A stretch of 64,000 bases of DNA, from positions 146,628,502-146,692,501 of the forward strand of contig OZ018329.1 in the NCBI GenBank assembly GCA_963969495.1, in the 5' to 3' direction. The DNA is from Ceratothoa steindachneri. Lineage: Eukaryota > Arthropoda > Malacostraca > Isopoda > Cymothoidae. Both the position numbers and the translations under genes were made by a program. Below, one piece after another: positions 1-11,865 of the stretch (position 1 is the stretch's first letter; each line of letters starts with the position of its first letter). The notes under the pieces were generated by a model. It was given only the letters and a program-made list of their open reading frames with translations. It was not told where the DNA came from and ran no database searches.

Positions 1-694
1 GAGCGCCGCGCAGTGATAAAATTTTTGACCAAGGAAGGCAAGAATGCAAAAGAGATCCATGAACACATGGTTGCAGTGACACTGACACCGCCCCTTCCTA
101 TGCAACCATTGCTCGCTGGAATAGGGAGTTCCGCCATGGTCGTGAGTCCCTTGAAGATGACCCCCGTCCAAGACGCTTGTCAGACGTGACCAAAGAGGAC
201 AATGTGGCCCGTGTGAAGAGAATGGTCCTCGAAAATCGACGGGTGAAGGTCTGAGAAATCGATCGAGTACTTGGAATATCACATGGAAGTGTTATCAACA
301 TCATCCACGGCAATTTGGCCATGACCAAGGTCTCTGCCTTTTGGGTCCCTAGAAACCTCACGAAACCTCACACCCCATGATCGAATTCAACGTCGTCAAA
401 GTTCGGAGGAGCTTCTGCTCCTGTACAAACAAGAACCGGCGGGATTCGAGCCACGCATAGTGACAGGTGATGAAACGTGGATCCATCACTGGGATCTCTA
501 GCGACTACTTTTTATTCCGCCAGCTCAAGGCTGCACTGCGTGGACGCCGGTTTGGGGACGATGAAGATGTCCAGCTCGCCGTCCAGGAGTGGATTGAACA
601 GCAGTCGGGCGTTTTCTGGTTGTCGGGAATTCGAAGCCTCAGGGACAAGTGGCGCAAGTGCATTAAAGTCGAGGGTAGTTATATTGAAAAATAA
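1..694 (+). pseudogene. mariner transposase relic, internally deleted
   Basis: Translation in shifting + frames gives mariner-family protein: KFLTKEGKNAKEIHEHM near the left edge, then ARWNREFRHGRESLEDDPRP, a GISHGSV helix-turn-helix-like stretch, MTKVSAFWVPR, the first catalytic Asp block TGDETWIHHW (about 461-500), then directly SDYFLFRQLK and a typical C-terminus (LSGIRSLRDKWRKC...) ending at the stop at 692-694. The middle of the protein, including the second and third catalytic Asp regions, is missing: the join at about 500 fuses the TGDETW block to the SDYFLF block out of frame. There are also an in-frame stop near 254 and a frameshift near 90-110. The copy is dead. The 5' end lies outside the window. 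Confidence 0.88.
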
Positions 695-754
695 TAAAAC
701 ACTTTTCCTCATATCTCGGTTCCTTATATCCGAATTGCAAAACTTGCCTGCCCT

Positions 755-758
<4 letters not shown>

Positions 759-844
<86 letters not shown>
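759..844. repeat. (TA)n microsatellite
   Basis: Uninterrupted TA dinucleotide run of about 43 units, between the mariner 3' flank and the Penelope-like fragment. Tyr-Ile repeat reading frames across it on both strands are artefacts. Confidence 0.98.
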
Positions 845-846
<2 letters not shown>

Positions 847-1009
847 CATATGAGACAAGAAACTGGAGTTTTTTTAGGAAAGCGAAAGGACATTGGATGA
901 AACGAAGATCAAGAAGACCCAAGGACAGCACAATTAGGGCAATCCCTACTCAGGGGACAAAATAGGGAGAAAAAATAATTCTCCTGTTTAGGAAAGAACC
1001 CCGGTCTTC

Positions 1010-1281
1010 TAATTGCTGGTTGTTTACGAATTCACTTGTCCTCGCTGTCTCCAAGGAAGATACATAGGCAGCACGATTCGCTCCCTGAGAGCAAGGTTCT
1101 CCCCACACATGGGCATTAGTGCCCGTACTGGAAAACCACTTAATCGTAAAGAACCATCCTCTATCAGAGCACATGCAATCAAATGCAACGCGGAGATAAC
1201 TATAGATAATTTTACAATAATTGATCAAGATAACAATGAGCAAAGCTTAAGAATACTAGAATCCCTTTATATTAAATTGTG
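1010..1281 (+). pseudogene. Penelope-like retroelement fragment: GIY-YIG endonuclease end
   Basis: The frame reads VVYEFTCPRC followed by GRYIGSTIRSLRARFSPHMG and stops at about 1280-1282. The VVYEF...YIGST pair with a downstream Arg and the C-x2-C insert is the signature of the GIY-YIG nuclease domain at the C-terminus of Penelope-like elements. The following FTIIDQDNNEQSLRILESLYIKL matches the family's last helix, so the end of the protein is intact. The reverse transcriptase part is not present upstream, where a (TA)n array sits instead, so this is a 5'-truncated copy. The AT-rich region 1282-1482 is probably its 3' untranslated part, cut by the next transposon. Confidence 0.8.
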
Positions 1282-1482
1282 ACTCGTCCGCTGCTCCCCT
1301 ACTTATGACATAACTCTACTACCAATACAATCTTACCTATGTCCACTTCAATTCCCCCCTCCCCACTTCTCTCTGTCATCAGACTATATTAGGTGAGTGT
1401 TTTAATGATTCTTCCTTGTATTCTTCTAGGATTTTAATATTCTAACTCATTATAAATTATGTATTTTCTTAGGTTTTGTATT

Positions 1483-4389
1483 ACACAGGCCTGCGTTTGA
1501 AATTTTTTTTATTTTCCCCAGGATTTTTTTGTGCTTTCTTAATGAATGCAAAATCCTGAGCTAAAAAATGAATGTATATTTGTTCAATCAGGTCAGATTT
1601 TCTCAGTACAGCATACACCATTTTCATTGAGATTACCTCATTTTTTCTGAATTTAAAAAAAAAAAAACTTTCTCTATCTAATAATGCATTATTACTGTTA
1701 TATCATATAAACAGGAATACACGTATGTAAACTATAATTCTTTTAATAAACAAAAAATAAAAGAATGCAACATAATAAAGAAAATAATTATAATTTCGAA
1801 GAACAGACGCCCTTGACGATTTTCGTTTGTGCCTGTCATCTGGTGCATCACGCTTCAAACACCAACAGTAGTCAGCAAGCATGTTTCCGTTCCATTTACA
1901 CTGGTACCTGGATTCCATTGTTTTTATGTCCTGGTGGAATCTTTGCCCCTGTTCTTTACTGTAATCCCCGCAGTTGTCGAGAAAATAATCCAGATGGGAC
2001 TGTAAAAAGTGTATCTTTATAGACATTCGAGCTCCCAAATGTTTGAGACTTGTTAAGAGCTGATTGACCAGGGCAACATATTCTTCTAGGCTTCTTTTAT
2101 TGCATAGAAAATTGTTAACTAGAGCTTTGAAAGCTTTTCAGGCATCTTTTTCTATGTCCTTCATTGATGACAAATTGATGATCAAGTTCCTGATTTGAAG
2201 TCCATCGAAAATTCCCCCATGGAGCTTAGCGTCACTGATTTGTGGAAATTTTTGAAGAAGAAATTTATAAGCTTGGCCTACTTTATTAAGGGTTTTGACA
2301 TAATTTTTCATTATGCCAAGCTTTATATGCAGTGGAGGGAGGATTATTTTTTGAGGAGGCACTAAAGGTTCAGCTATCACATTGTTTGATCTAATTCTAA
2401 ATGCTTCTCGTGGAGGCCAAACCTTCTTCTCATAGTGCATACTATCTGCACGACTGTCCCATAAACATAGGAAACAGGGATGCTTCGTGTAGCCTGTTTG
2501 CGTCCCAAGCGTAAGAGACACTACCTGAAAATCTTTTAGCACGGTATGTAGATTCAGTGTAATATTTTTAAAAACAAATTCGAAGTAATATTTCTTAAAA
2601 CAATAAGAATATGAATATGTACTGAAAAATCCTGTATGCCGATGCATTAAATCATCGTATTGGAACTAATTGGATATATGTACATCTTATTTTGAGTTTA
2701 TTGAGTTGTGTTGTATACCTTCTCAATTAGGATAAGTTCCCCATTAACCCAAAAGGATGCATTAACCTATAGGGACACATTTCAACAAAAAATATAACTA
2801 AAAAATGACTCATGATTTCCAGATTTACATTCTTGTTAAATGTAAGTTGACCAAAAGGTGTATACAAGTATTAACAATTAAAAATGAAAATGTCAATATC
2901 AAAAAGCTTAGAAATGCCAAGTTTAAAATGATCTTACCTTTAAGTCACCACATATCCTCCACTTATAGCTAGAGTAATTTATTGCATCCAGCAATTTTTT
3001 CATATTTTCATAACTTTCAGTAAGTTGGATTGAATGGCCTATAGGAACGGAAGCTATCTTGTTACCAATATTCAGTAACACAGCTTTTAAACTTCTACTG
3101 GAGGAATCTATGAACAGTCTCCATTCTAATGGGTTGTAGGGAATTCCAAGGGCCTCAACAAGTCCTTTAATTTTAGCGCAGTATACTAAAGAGCTGGAAG
3201 AATGCTGTAAAAAATAGCTTCGCAATTCTTGTTCTCTATTTCTCTACCCCCCTAAATGTTGTTTCTTTAGCGAGAAGATTACTTTCACGAAGTCGAGAGC
3301 CAAGAAGTTGTGTATTCCCCTTATGAAACCCCCAGATCCCTGGTCAGGTCATTTAACTGAACTTGAGTGAATGGTCTTGCGACCATATCATGTGTGGAAA
3401 CCTGATAAGACTCAGATGTGTCATAATCTTGGTCAACTTCCATATTAATCTCATCATGTACCTCTATATGTTCAGGGGGAGAAAGTATAGAAATTCCTGG
3501 GCCATGGGGCAGGGGTTTGATGGCAGAAGGAACATCCGGATATGCCACATTATGTTTATTCTTCTTATTTATACCTGTGGAAAATATAATTGCATATTAC
3601 ATAAAGGAATTGATTTGGAGTTGCAGATAGTACATAAATGTTTAGTAAAGGATATGTTCATGCTGAAGTGAACTATGTTAGTTTTTAATTTTATGCTAAG
3701 TCTTTGCATAATAATGACATTTTCAGGAGCCAGTATAATACAGAAATCTTAAATACTTGATACAATGCTTACCTTTAAGATTTGTCATGCAAAAATAGCA
3801 GTCCGTAGTGTGGTCCTTGCCATCTCTCCACACCATGGGAACACCAAAAGAGAGGGACTTCTGTTCGCCCTGACTCCAGCGTCTTAAATTTATGTAGCAT
3901 CCCTCGCAGCAAATATGTGGTGCAAAACTTTTATCTTGATCTCTTAGCCTTACTCCAAAATATGCATGATACAAAGATTTAATTACAGGAGGGATTGTAC
4001 TTTGCTGCTCGTGAAAAGTCACTTTGCCGCAAACATAGCAAATCTGTCGGAGCTATTCTTACATTTTCTGTTCATTTTTAACTCAACCACTATTATTATT
4101 ATTATTCTTATTATTATAATGCTAAGCAATTTTTAACCTGCAAAATATAAACCTATTTGCATAATTACTTAAAATGTACACAAAATTTACTGCGAATAGA
4201 GCAGTGCAAAAACTATTGAAATTTGATGTAATATAGGAGATGTATAAACTATAAAATTATTATCACCCCCTGTATCGCAAAAACTGGAGGTGATAGAGAA
4301 AAACGGATGACAGATTCCGATTTAGGAGGTCAATTTTATTAAGAAACACTATAGAAAACCTAAGGTACATTTTTGACGCAGACCAGTGT
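1483..4389 (-). mobile_element. TIR DNA transposon, copy A (zinc-finger / RNase-H-like protein family)
   Basis: A 2.9-kb segment that recurs at 7050-9960 in the same orientation, with unrelated flanks. Its ends are imperfect inverted repeats: the left end reads ACACAGGCCTGCGT and the reverse complement of the right end reads ACACTGGTCTGCGT, followed on both sides by an A/T-rich stretch. The body carries three coding exons on the minus strand (next entry). Two copies with the same boundaries and different flanks argue for transposition rather than segmental duplication. The target-site duplication is not clear: left flank ATT, right flank TAT at both copies. Confidence 0.75.
1703..4075 (-). 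pseudogene. Transposon-encoded zinc-finger/RNase-H-like protein, copy A (broken)
   Basis: Three minus-strand exons can be followed. Exon 1 (about 4075-3773) has Cys pairs (ICCEGC, DCYFC) and ends at a GTAAGC donor. Exon 2 (3574-2938, acceptor CACAG) carries VAYPDVPSAIKPLPHGPG, LNDLTRDLG, SLVYCAKIKGLVEALGIPY, then WRLFIDSSSRSLKAVLLN and WRICGDLK. Exon 3 (2524-1703) reads GYTKHPCFLCLWDSRAD, LPPLHIKLGIMKNYVKTLNK, IFDGLQIRNL, LGARMSIKIHFLQSHLDYF, EQGQRFHQDI and LADYCWCLKRDAPDD. I recognise this order from an uncharacterised protein family that recurs in many animal genomes. The Asp in FIDSS, the Asp in CGDLK and an acidic or Gln position in EQGxRFHQD have the spacing of an RNase-H-type triad; this is my inference. 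Frameshifts near 3300, 3230 and 2140 disable this copy. Confidence 0.7.
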
Positions 4390-4401
4390 TATAGGAAGAC
4401 A

Positions 4402-4869
4402 AGGCAATGGCTTTGCCACTCCTCACTACGGGGGAAGCTTGCGCTTCGCTACTAAGAATACAATTTAGTATCTAAAAAAAAGCAACCATGGTTAAATTTA
4501 TATAAATTTTCTGAACTTCGCCAATTATAATAATTTTAAAAAGAACCTCTAAACTAAATTTCCCCCCTTTCAAAATATCACGTTGCAAAAATATAGTTAT
4601 AGAGGAAGATATATAAAAATAAATTTTCTGAACTTCACCATTTGTAATTCTTTGGGTTTTAAAAATTTCACAAAATTTCGATACTTATATTTATTTCTGA
4701 ACTTCGCCATTTTTTTTTGATATTATAAAAGAATTATTAGAAATAACTTTGATAAAAGAAACATAAGTCTTAACCAAACTAAAATGAAATTATTATTCAA
4801 ATACTCAAAAAAATCCCCTTCTCAAATTATAGAGTTAGTGATGATGATAATGATGATGATGATGATGAT
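4402..4869 (-). mobile_element. Helitron-like non-autonomous element, copy 1
   Basis: Member of a family seen eight times here. The hallmark end (read on the minus strand) is a short hairpin TGGC...GCCA followed by ATTGC and CTGG. Inside are three spaced copies of TTCTGAACTTCRCCA. The other end runs into a (GAT)n microsatellite. In this copy the terminal CCAGG is mutated to ACAAGG. It lies against the right end of the preceding TIR transposon. Confidence 0.6.
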
Positions 4870-4912
4870 AAGTCTCTCTTTTAATATTCTAATTTCTAGA
4901 CAATTTTTTAAA

Positions 4913-5194
<282 letters not shown>

Positions 5195-7049
5195 GTATGG
5201 ATAACATGCAATTAATACAGAAACATTCTAGGAATTAATTTGTCACTGTCACTAAAAAGTTAGTTTTGAAGTTTCAGTTCAACATTTATCACAGATGTGC
5301 CCATAGAATAAATGGGCCCTAAACCTTATTACGAACACTTCGTTAAAGATAAGGTCTAAGATCATTGTTAAATTGATAGAATTATGTGCGAATACCTCAA
5401 TTTCTATTTCAATTGCTCCTTTAATAAGCAAAGTCTGGCTTCCACATAGGATATCCACTAAAGCTCGTTTTATAAGATTCTTGTTCCGACAGAAAAGAAT
5501 TGGGATTCCTGCGGGATTTGACTGGCTGCCAAAGTGTGTCTCACCAATCAAGGAGAGCCAGTACAAGTGGTGGAGTTAGGGTCGGTAAAAAGTGATACAA
5601 TTATAGCCTTCGTCATTGATGAAAGTTGTGGTATAGCAATTGTAGTCAATAGTCCCGTTGCTGGTAGCAATGGTGATCAAAGAGAGTTCAGAACTCAACG
5701 AGTTGAGTTGAAGGACGCTAAGAAACGAGATCGTTTCTTGTTTTGGTTTCGCTTGAGTTGATGTGGGAGATGCTTAAGTTAGTCACGATTGCTTCAGCGA
5801 CGCTTGTAGGAGTGTGGAAAGAGTTTCGATTATGAAGTTTGTAAATGGGTTTTACACCCCGTCGTGCACTACTCGTGAGTTTGAGTATGCGCACTTGTTT
5901 AATTCACTTTCGCAGAGTTTTAGTCACCAAATTGTTGTGATGCTGGTCTGAGTCAATGACATACTGCCAACACAACATAGTTTTATTGCAATCATGTATC
6001 GCCCCCCCCCCCGCCCCCAGAGACAGTGAGAGCACGAGAGAACAGTGGGATTGTGATCAAGAGAGACAGGGAGTGTTTGCCCTCGATGGCTTCGCGAAAC
6101 AGATGACAATGTCCAGTTAACGCGAGATTGTTCGGTACCTTTAGTTGCCATTTCTTTATTGAGTCACTTTAGGTTGGAATTTAATTTATTTCCATGAGCC
6201 ACTAAATCATTAGTTGAGGTGAATATTTTGCGTAACCCTACTGCCAAATAAACCAAAATTATGCTTAATTTAAAATTAAATAAACAACTTTAAACGGTGT
6301 TAAGAATTCATAGAAAAACAAACTTCAAACTTTTTCCTTATATTTCAATTTAATCTCTCCTAAAAGTTCCTCTTAACTCTTTTGTAGGAATGACGTCACA
6401 AATGCTATTTTTAATATTTTGTTGACGTCAATAAAGTGCAGTCGTTTCTGCAGCTTTAGAGAAGTAAAAAGGAAATTGTTATCAATCATTCCGAAAATGA
6501 TTGCGCCATCTTGAGAAATGCCAATTTCAATTAAATAATACGTCTTTATTTAATAATAACTTAAATCTACAACGAGGATAATTTTCTTGTTATTTCTTGT
6601 AGTTTCGAATGTTGCATAAAAGTTATGGGAAAGAGATTAGGAGAAGGACCAAATACAATAAGAAAAATAAGAAAGGATAAAGAAGACACTACATAAATAG
6701 ATGATATTATGCAGCTCACCACAATGTTTATTTAATTTAGGATAAAGAGGGTGTTTTACCTCCAGTGATTAGTAGAAACTGAAGGAAACAAGGCCTTAAG
6801 TGTTCGAATCTAAAATATTCTTTGGATAAATAGTAATAGAAACGTTGGAAGGCCAAGTTCCTGAAGACTTTTCTCACAAACACATATTTTTTTAAGGTTT
6901 ATTTATGTTTTGTTTACTCAAAACTACCACTGCTTTAAAATTTTGTAGAACTCAAACCTGTGGTCTATCGACTGAGTTGTTTGCCCCGTAGAGCTTATGT
7001 TGGCTTGACACTTATGAGTAAATTCAGAGAATCATTCATTTCATTCATT
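5195..7049. other. Unassigned AT-rich segment
   Basis: No gene recognised. A minus-strand frame at 5566-5279 encodes 95 residues with no family I know and no clear splice context. A C-rich run sits at 6001-6018. Two TGACGTCA (CRE-type) palindromes lie 32 bp apart at 6391 and 6423. The rest is AT-rich spacer. Confidence 0.5.
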
Positions 7050-9960
7050 ACACAAGCCTACGTTTGAAAAAAATATGTTCCTCAGGATTTCTTTGTGGTT
7101 TCTTAATGAATCAAACCTCCTGAACTAAAAAATGAATGTATTTTTGTTCAATCAGGTCAGATTTTCTCAGTACAGCATACACCATTTTCATTGATTTTAC
7201 CTCATTTTTCCTGAAAAAAAATCCCCAAAACCTTTTTCTATCTAATAATGCATTATTATTGTTATATCATAGAATAGGAATAAACATATGTAAACTATAA
7301 TCCTTTTAACAAAACAAAAAATTAAAGAATGCAACATAATAAAGAAAATAATTCTAATTTCCAAGAAAAGACGCCCTTGTCGATTTTCGTGTGTGCCTCT
7401 CATCTGGTGTATCACGCTTCAAAACCAACAGTACTCAGCAAGCATGTTTACGTCCCATTTACTCTGGTACCCGGATTCCATTGTTTTTATGTCCTGGTGG
7501 AATCTTTCCGTCTGTTCTCCACTGTAATCCTCGCAGTTGTCGGGAAAATAATCCTGATAGGCCTGTAAAAAGTGTATCTTTATAGACATTCGAGCTCCCA
7601 AATGTTTGAGACTTGTTAGGAGCTGATTGACCAGGGAAACATATTCTGGGGTTCTTGTATTGCCTAGAAAATTGTTAACTAGAGCTTTGAAAGCTTTCCA
7701 TTCATCTTTTTCTATGTCCGTTATTGATGACTCAAACTGCTGATCTCTCATCAAGTTCATGATCTGAAGACCATCAAAAATTCCCGCATGGAGCTTAGCC
7801 TCATTGATTTATGGAAATTTTTGAAGAAGAAATTTAAAAGCTTGGCCTTCTTTATTAAGGATTTTGACATAAGTTTTCATTATGCCAAGCTTTACATGCA
7901 GTGGAGGAAGCAGTATTTTGTGAGGAAGCATTAAAAGTTCAGCTATCACAGTGTTTGATCTAATTATAAATGCTTCTCGTGGAGGCCAAACCTTCTTCTC
8001 ATAGTGCATACTATCTGCACGACTGTCCCATAAACATAGGAAACAGGGATGCTCCGTGTAGCCGGTTTGCATCCCAAGTATAAGGGACACTACCTGAAAA
8101 GAAATTTAGCAGGGTATGTAAATTCAAAGTGTAATATTTCTAAAAACAAATTCAAAGTAGTATTTCTTAAAACAATAAGAAAATGAATATGTACTGAAAA
8201 ATCCTGTATGCCGATGTATTAAATCATTGTACTGAAACTAATTGGATATACGTACATCTTATTTTAAGTTTATCGAGTTATGGTGTATACCTTTTCAATT
8301 AGGATAAGTTCCCCATTAACCCAAAAGGATGCATTATCCTATAGGGCCACACTTTAACAAATAAATATAACTAAAAAATGACTCATGATTTCCAGATTTG
8401 CATTCTTGTAAAATGAAAGTTGACCAAAAGGTGCACATAAGTATTAACAATTAAAAATGAAAATGTCAATATAAAAAAGCTTAGAAATGCCAAGTGTAAA
8501 ATGATCTTACCTGTAAGTCACCAAATATCCTCCAATTGTGGGTAGAGTAATTTATTGCATCCAGCAATTTTTTCATATTTTCATAACTTTTAGTAAGTTA
8601 GATTGAATGGCCTTATAAAAACGGAAGCAATCTTGTCACCAATATTCAGTAACACAGCTTTTTAAACTTCTACTGGCGGAATCTATGAAAAGTCTCCATT
8701 CTAATGGGTTGTAAAGAATTCCAAGGGCCTCAACAAGTCCTTTAATGTTGGCGCAGTATACTAAAGAGCTGGAAGAATGCAGTACAAAATAGCTTCGGAA
8801 CTCTGGTTCTTTATTTCTGTACCCCCAAAAATGTTGTTTCTTTAGCGAGAAGATTACTTTCACGAAGTCGAGAGCCCAGAAGTTGTGCATTCTCCTTTGA
8901 AAGCCCCAGATCTCTGGTCAGGTCATTTAACTGAACTTAAGTGAATGGTCTTGCGACCATATCATGTGTGGAAACCTGATAAGACTCAGATGTGTTGTAA
9001 TGTTGATCAACTTCCATATTAATCTCTTCATGTACCTCTATATGTTCAGAAGGAGAAGGTATAGGAATCCCTGGACCATGGGGCAAGGGTTTGATGGCAG
9101 ATGGTACATCCGGATATGCCACACTATGTTTATTCTTCTTATTTATACTGTAGAAAATATAATTGCATATTACATAAAGGAATTGATTTGAAGTTGCAAA
9201 TAGTACATAAATGTTTAGTAAAGGATATGTTCATGCTGAAGTGAACTATGTTAGCTTTTAATTTTGTGCTAAGTCTATGCATAATAATGACATTTTCAGG
9301 GGCCAGTATAATACAGAAATCTTAAATACTTGATACAATGCTCACCTTTAAGAGTTGTCATGCAAAAATAGCAGTGCGTAGTGTGGTCCTTGCCCTCTCT
9401 CCACACCATGGGAGCACCAAAAGAGAGAGACTTCTGTTCACCCTGATTTATCGTCTTAAACTTATGTAGCATCCCTTGCAGCAGATATGTGGTGCAACAC
9501 TTTTATCTTGATCTCTTAGCCTTACTCCAAAATATGCATGATACAAAGATTTAATTACAGGAGAGATTGTACATTGCTGCTCGGAAAAAGTCACTTTGCC
9601 GCAAACATAACAAAATCTGTTGGAGCTATTCTTACATTTTCTGTTTATCTTTAACTCAACTACTATTATTATTATTCTTATTATGATAATTCTAAGCAAT
9701 TTCTAATCTGTAAAAATATAAACTTATTAACATAATTCATTAAAATGTACACAAAACTTTCTGCGAATACAGTAGTGTAAAAACTATTGAAATTTTGATG
9801 TAATATACGACATGTTTAAACTATAAAATTATTATCACCTCCGTATCGCAAAAACTGGACCAGATAGAGAAAAACGGATGCCAGATTCGGATTTAGGAGG
9901 TCAATTTTATTAAGAAACACTACAGAAAACCTAAGGTACATTTTTGACGCAGACCAATGT
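7050..9960 (-). mobile_element. TIR DNA transposon, copy B
   Basis: Second copy of the family at 1483-4389, same orientation, mostly colinear with scattered substitutions and small indels. The left end reads ACACAAGCCTACGT; the reverse complement of the right end reads ACATTGGTCTGCGT. The flanks differ from those of copy A. The body carries the same three-exon minus-strand gene. Confidence 0.75.
7263..9640 (-). pseudogene. Transposon-encoded zinc-finger/RNase-H-like protein, copy B (broken)
   Basis: Same layout as copy A. Exon 1 (about 9640-9346) has an intact first zinc-finger half RFCYVCGKVTFSEQQ and the pair HICCKGC. Exon 2 (about 9149-8511) has VAYPDVPSAIKPLPHGPG and EWRLFIDSASRSLK. Exon 3 (8093-7263) has GYTEHPCFLCLWDSRAD, LPPLHVKLGIMKTYVKILNK, NFLGNTRTPEYVSLVNQLL, LGARMSIKIHFLQAYQDYF and EQTERFHQDIKTMESGYQ. 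Here the candidate third acidic residue is Glu (EQTERF), whereas copy A has Gln. The two copies therefore keep different intact parts, but each has several frameshifts or stops. Whether the zinc finger binds the transposon ends is not shown. Confidence 0.7.
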
Positions 9961-10699
9961 TATGAATCAGTTACGAGTTTATGTGAGTTTATCAATGTGC
10001 GTGCACATGAATAATGAAAAATGCACGAGCTCGCTGGATTCAATGGTGAAAGAACTTATTCCATCACCAATTTCCTGTACGTCACTGGGGAACGGAGTAA
10101 TGATCTAATCCTCATAGGACGTGATAAAACTTTCCTCACGGTGAGATGCCTATATAAAAAGATGGTTGATTTCCTCAACTTCACTCCAGAAACTGACTTT
10201 ACCTTCGGTAGTACCATTATTCTTCATCACTTATCCCAGCTGAGTTCAACCGATTTTTGACAAGAAGTATTTCAGAAGATCGGTTTTCCAAAAACACTCA
10301 AATCTACCTCATCGGTATGTTTCTCTCAAAAGCAACATCGTTTAAACTATTAGTATAGGAACTCTGGAACTCCTCCAGGATTCAAAATGTAGGGATGGCT
10401 TAACTACATACTAAATTCTTTTAAGAAATAGTTAAAAAAAAAGAGTTTTTACTTTCAAAATCTTTTATTTTTTCATATGTATATTTTTGTTTATGCAGGT
10501 TTGGAGACATACTTTTCCGACCAAAATAATATGCTACAAATATTTGGGCTTTTCTACAGTAGTATGGTTTAATAAACTCTCAGGCTCTAACGTTTTTTAC
10601 GCTTCTTTCTTTTTCCATACATTTTCTATAGATCTGAATGTTTTTCCTTTTATTTATGTAAATTTAGATATGCCTTTGTGCAACGAATGGGATCCTATA
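9961..10699. other. Unassigned segment with a TATA-like site
   Basis: No recognised gene. A 79-codon + frame at 10021-10260 has no family I know. CTATATAAAAAG near 10150 looks like a TATA box, but nothing downstream supports a transcript. Confidence 0.35.
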
Positions 10700-11865
10700 C
10701 AGGATGTCGCACAAAAAAGAAAACCGACTTTTAAATCAATATATCTATGAAAGTATTAAAGCTAGATAGTTTCTGAAAACTTAATTGTGTTTGTCTATCT
10801 TGTGTGCATCTATGTTGTAAATATAATAAACATACATCTATAATTGTAAATTCTGCAATGAAGTAGATGAAAGACATAAAAAGTGTGCTTGCGCAAGCAG
10901 GTAAAATGTAGAATAAAATATAAAAACACATATTTTAAAATCATTTAGTAAAAGAGTGCAGAAAATAATACAATTTAATTTCTAATATTTATTACAAAAC
11001 ATAGTTAATTATTATTTATAATGTAAGAGGCTAATATCCGTTTCCTTCGGTATGGACTCCATTTCTTTCTACACATACTTGCATCCTTCTTCGCATTTCT
11101 GCTATAATTCTTTTAACTAAATCCTGATTTTCTTTTAGTAAATCAAGTTCATTTCTAATTCTTTGCTTCAAATCGTCTGTTTTTTTCTGGTGGTGAAAAG
11201 TACACTTTACTCTTGAGATGGACCCACAAAAAAATTGCAAGGTGTTAAGTCCGCAGATCTGGGTGGCCACTCAATTGGATGCTTCAATGCAAATAATGCG
11301 GGTATTAAAAATGCCTCTCAGCAATTTTCTCACAGCACGAGTTCTATGTGCTGGAGCGCCATCTTGAATCCAACACAGCCGATTAAATCTGTTTCCATAA
11401 ATTTGACGAAGTTCAGGAACTATCCTTTCTGTAATTAGGTTCAGGTATCCATCTTCAGTCAAGTTATTGTCGTAGAAAAAAAAGGCCTACAAGACGTCCG
11501 TTTCCACACATTCCAACCCAGACAGAAACCTTTTCCTTAGATACACCTACATTAAAGTTAAAATTTTGAGGGTTGCTTTGAGGCGCATACTGGCAAATGT
11601 TATGATTGTTGACTCTTCCATTCATATAAAATGCACCCTTTTGCGACACCCTAGATTCTGTAATTTACCTGCTTGCGCAAGCACACTTTTTATGTCTTTG
11701 ATCTACTTCATTGCAGAATTTACAATTATAGATGTAAGTTTATAAACTCTTTAACATAGATGCCTAGAAAATAGACAAACAAAGTTAACTTTTTAGAAAC
11801 TATCTAGTTATAATACTTTCAGTGATATATCGATTTAAAAGTCAGTTTCCTTTTTTTCGACACTG
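10700..11865 (-). mobile_element. Tc1/mariner-superfamily element with ~200-bp terminal inverted repeats
   Basis: Both ends are flanked by TA (10698-10699 and 11866-11867), the expected target duplication. The outer ends read CAGGATGTCG and, at the right, CGACACTG. The inverted repeats extend about 200 bp inward (10700-10905 with 11666-11865), including a shared CTTGCGCAAGC palindrome. The central ~760 bp encodes a damaged transposase on the minus strand. Total length is 1166 bp. Confidence 0.85.
11031..11655 (-). pseudogene. Tc1/mariner-type transposase fragment
   Basis: Minus-strand frames in order: VSKEKVSVWVGMCGNGRLVG, then LTEDGYLNLITERIVPELRQ, LCWIQDGAPAHRTRAVRKLL (second catalytic Asp in QDGAPAHR), then in another frame IEWPPRSADLTPCNFFVG (third catalytic Asp in SADLTP), then LKQRIRNELDLL and RRMQVCVERNGVHTEGN with a stop at about 11031. 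The N-terminal DNA-binding part and the first Asp are absent. A frameshift near 11270 and another near 11463 break the frame. The family resembles insect/crustacean transposases with the PPRSPDLTPCDFFLWG block. Confidence 0.8.

Noticed and set aside
5279..5566. 95-codon minus frame
   Set aside because: No recognisable family, splice context or repeat; mentioned in the segment description but not called a gene.
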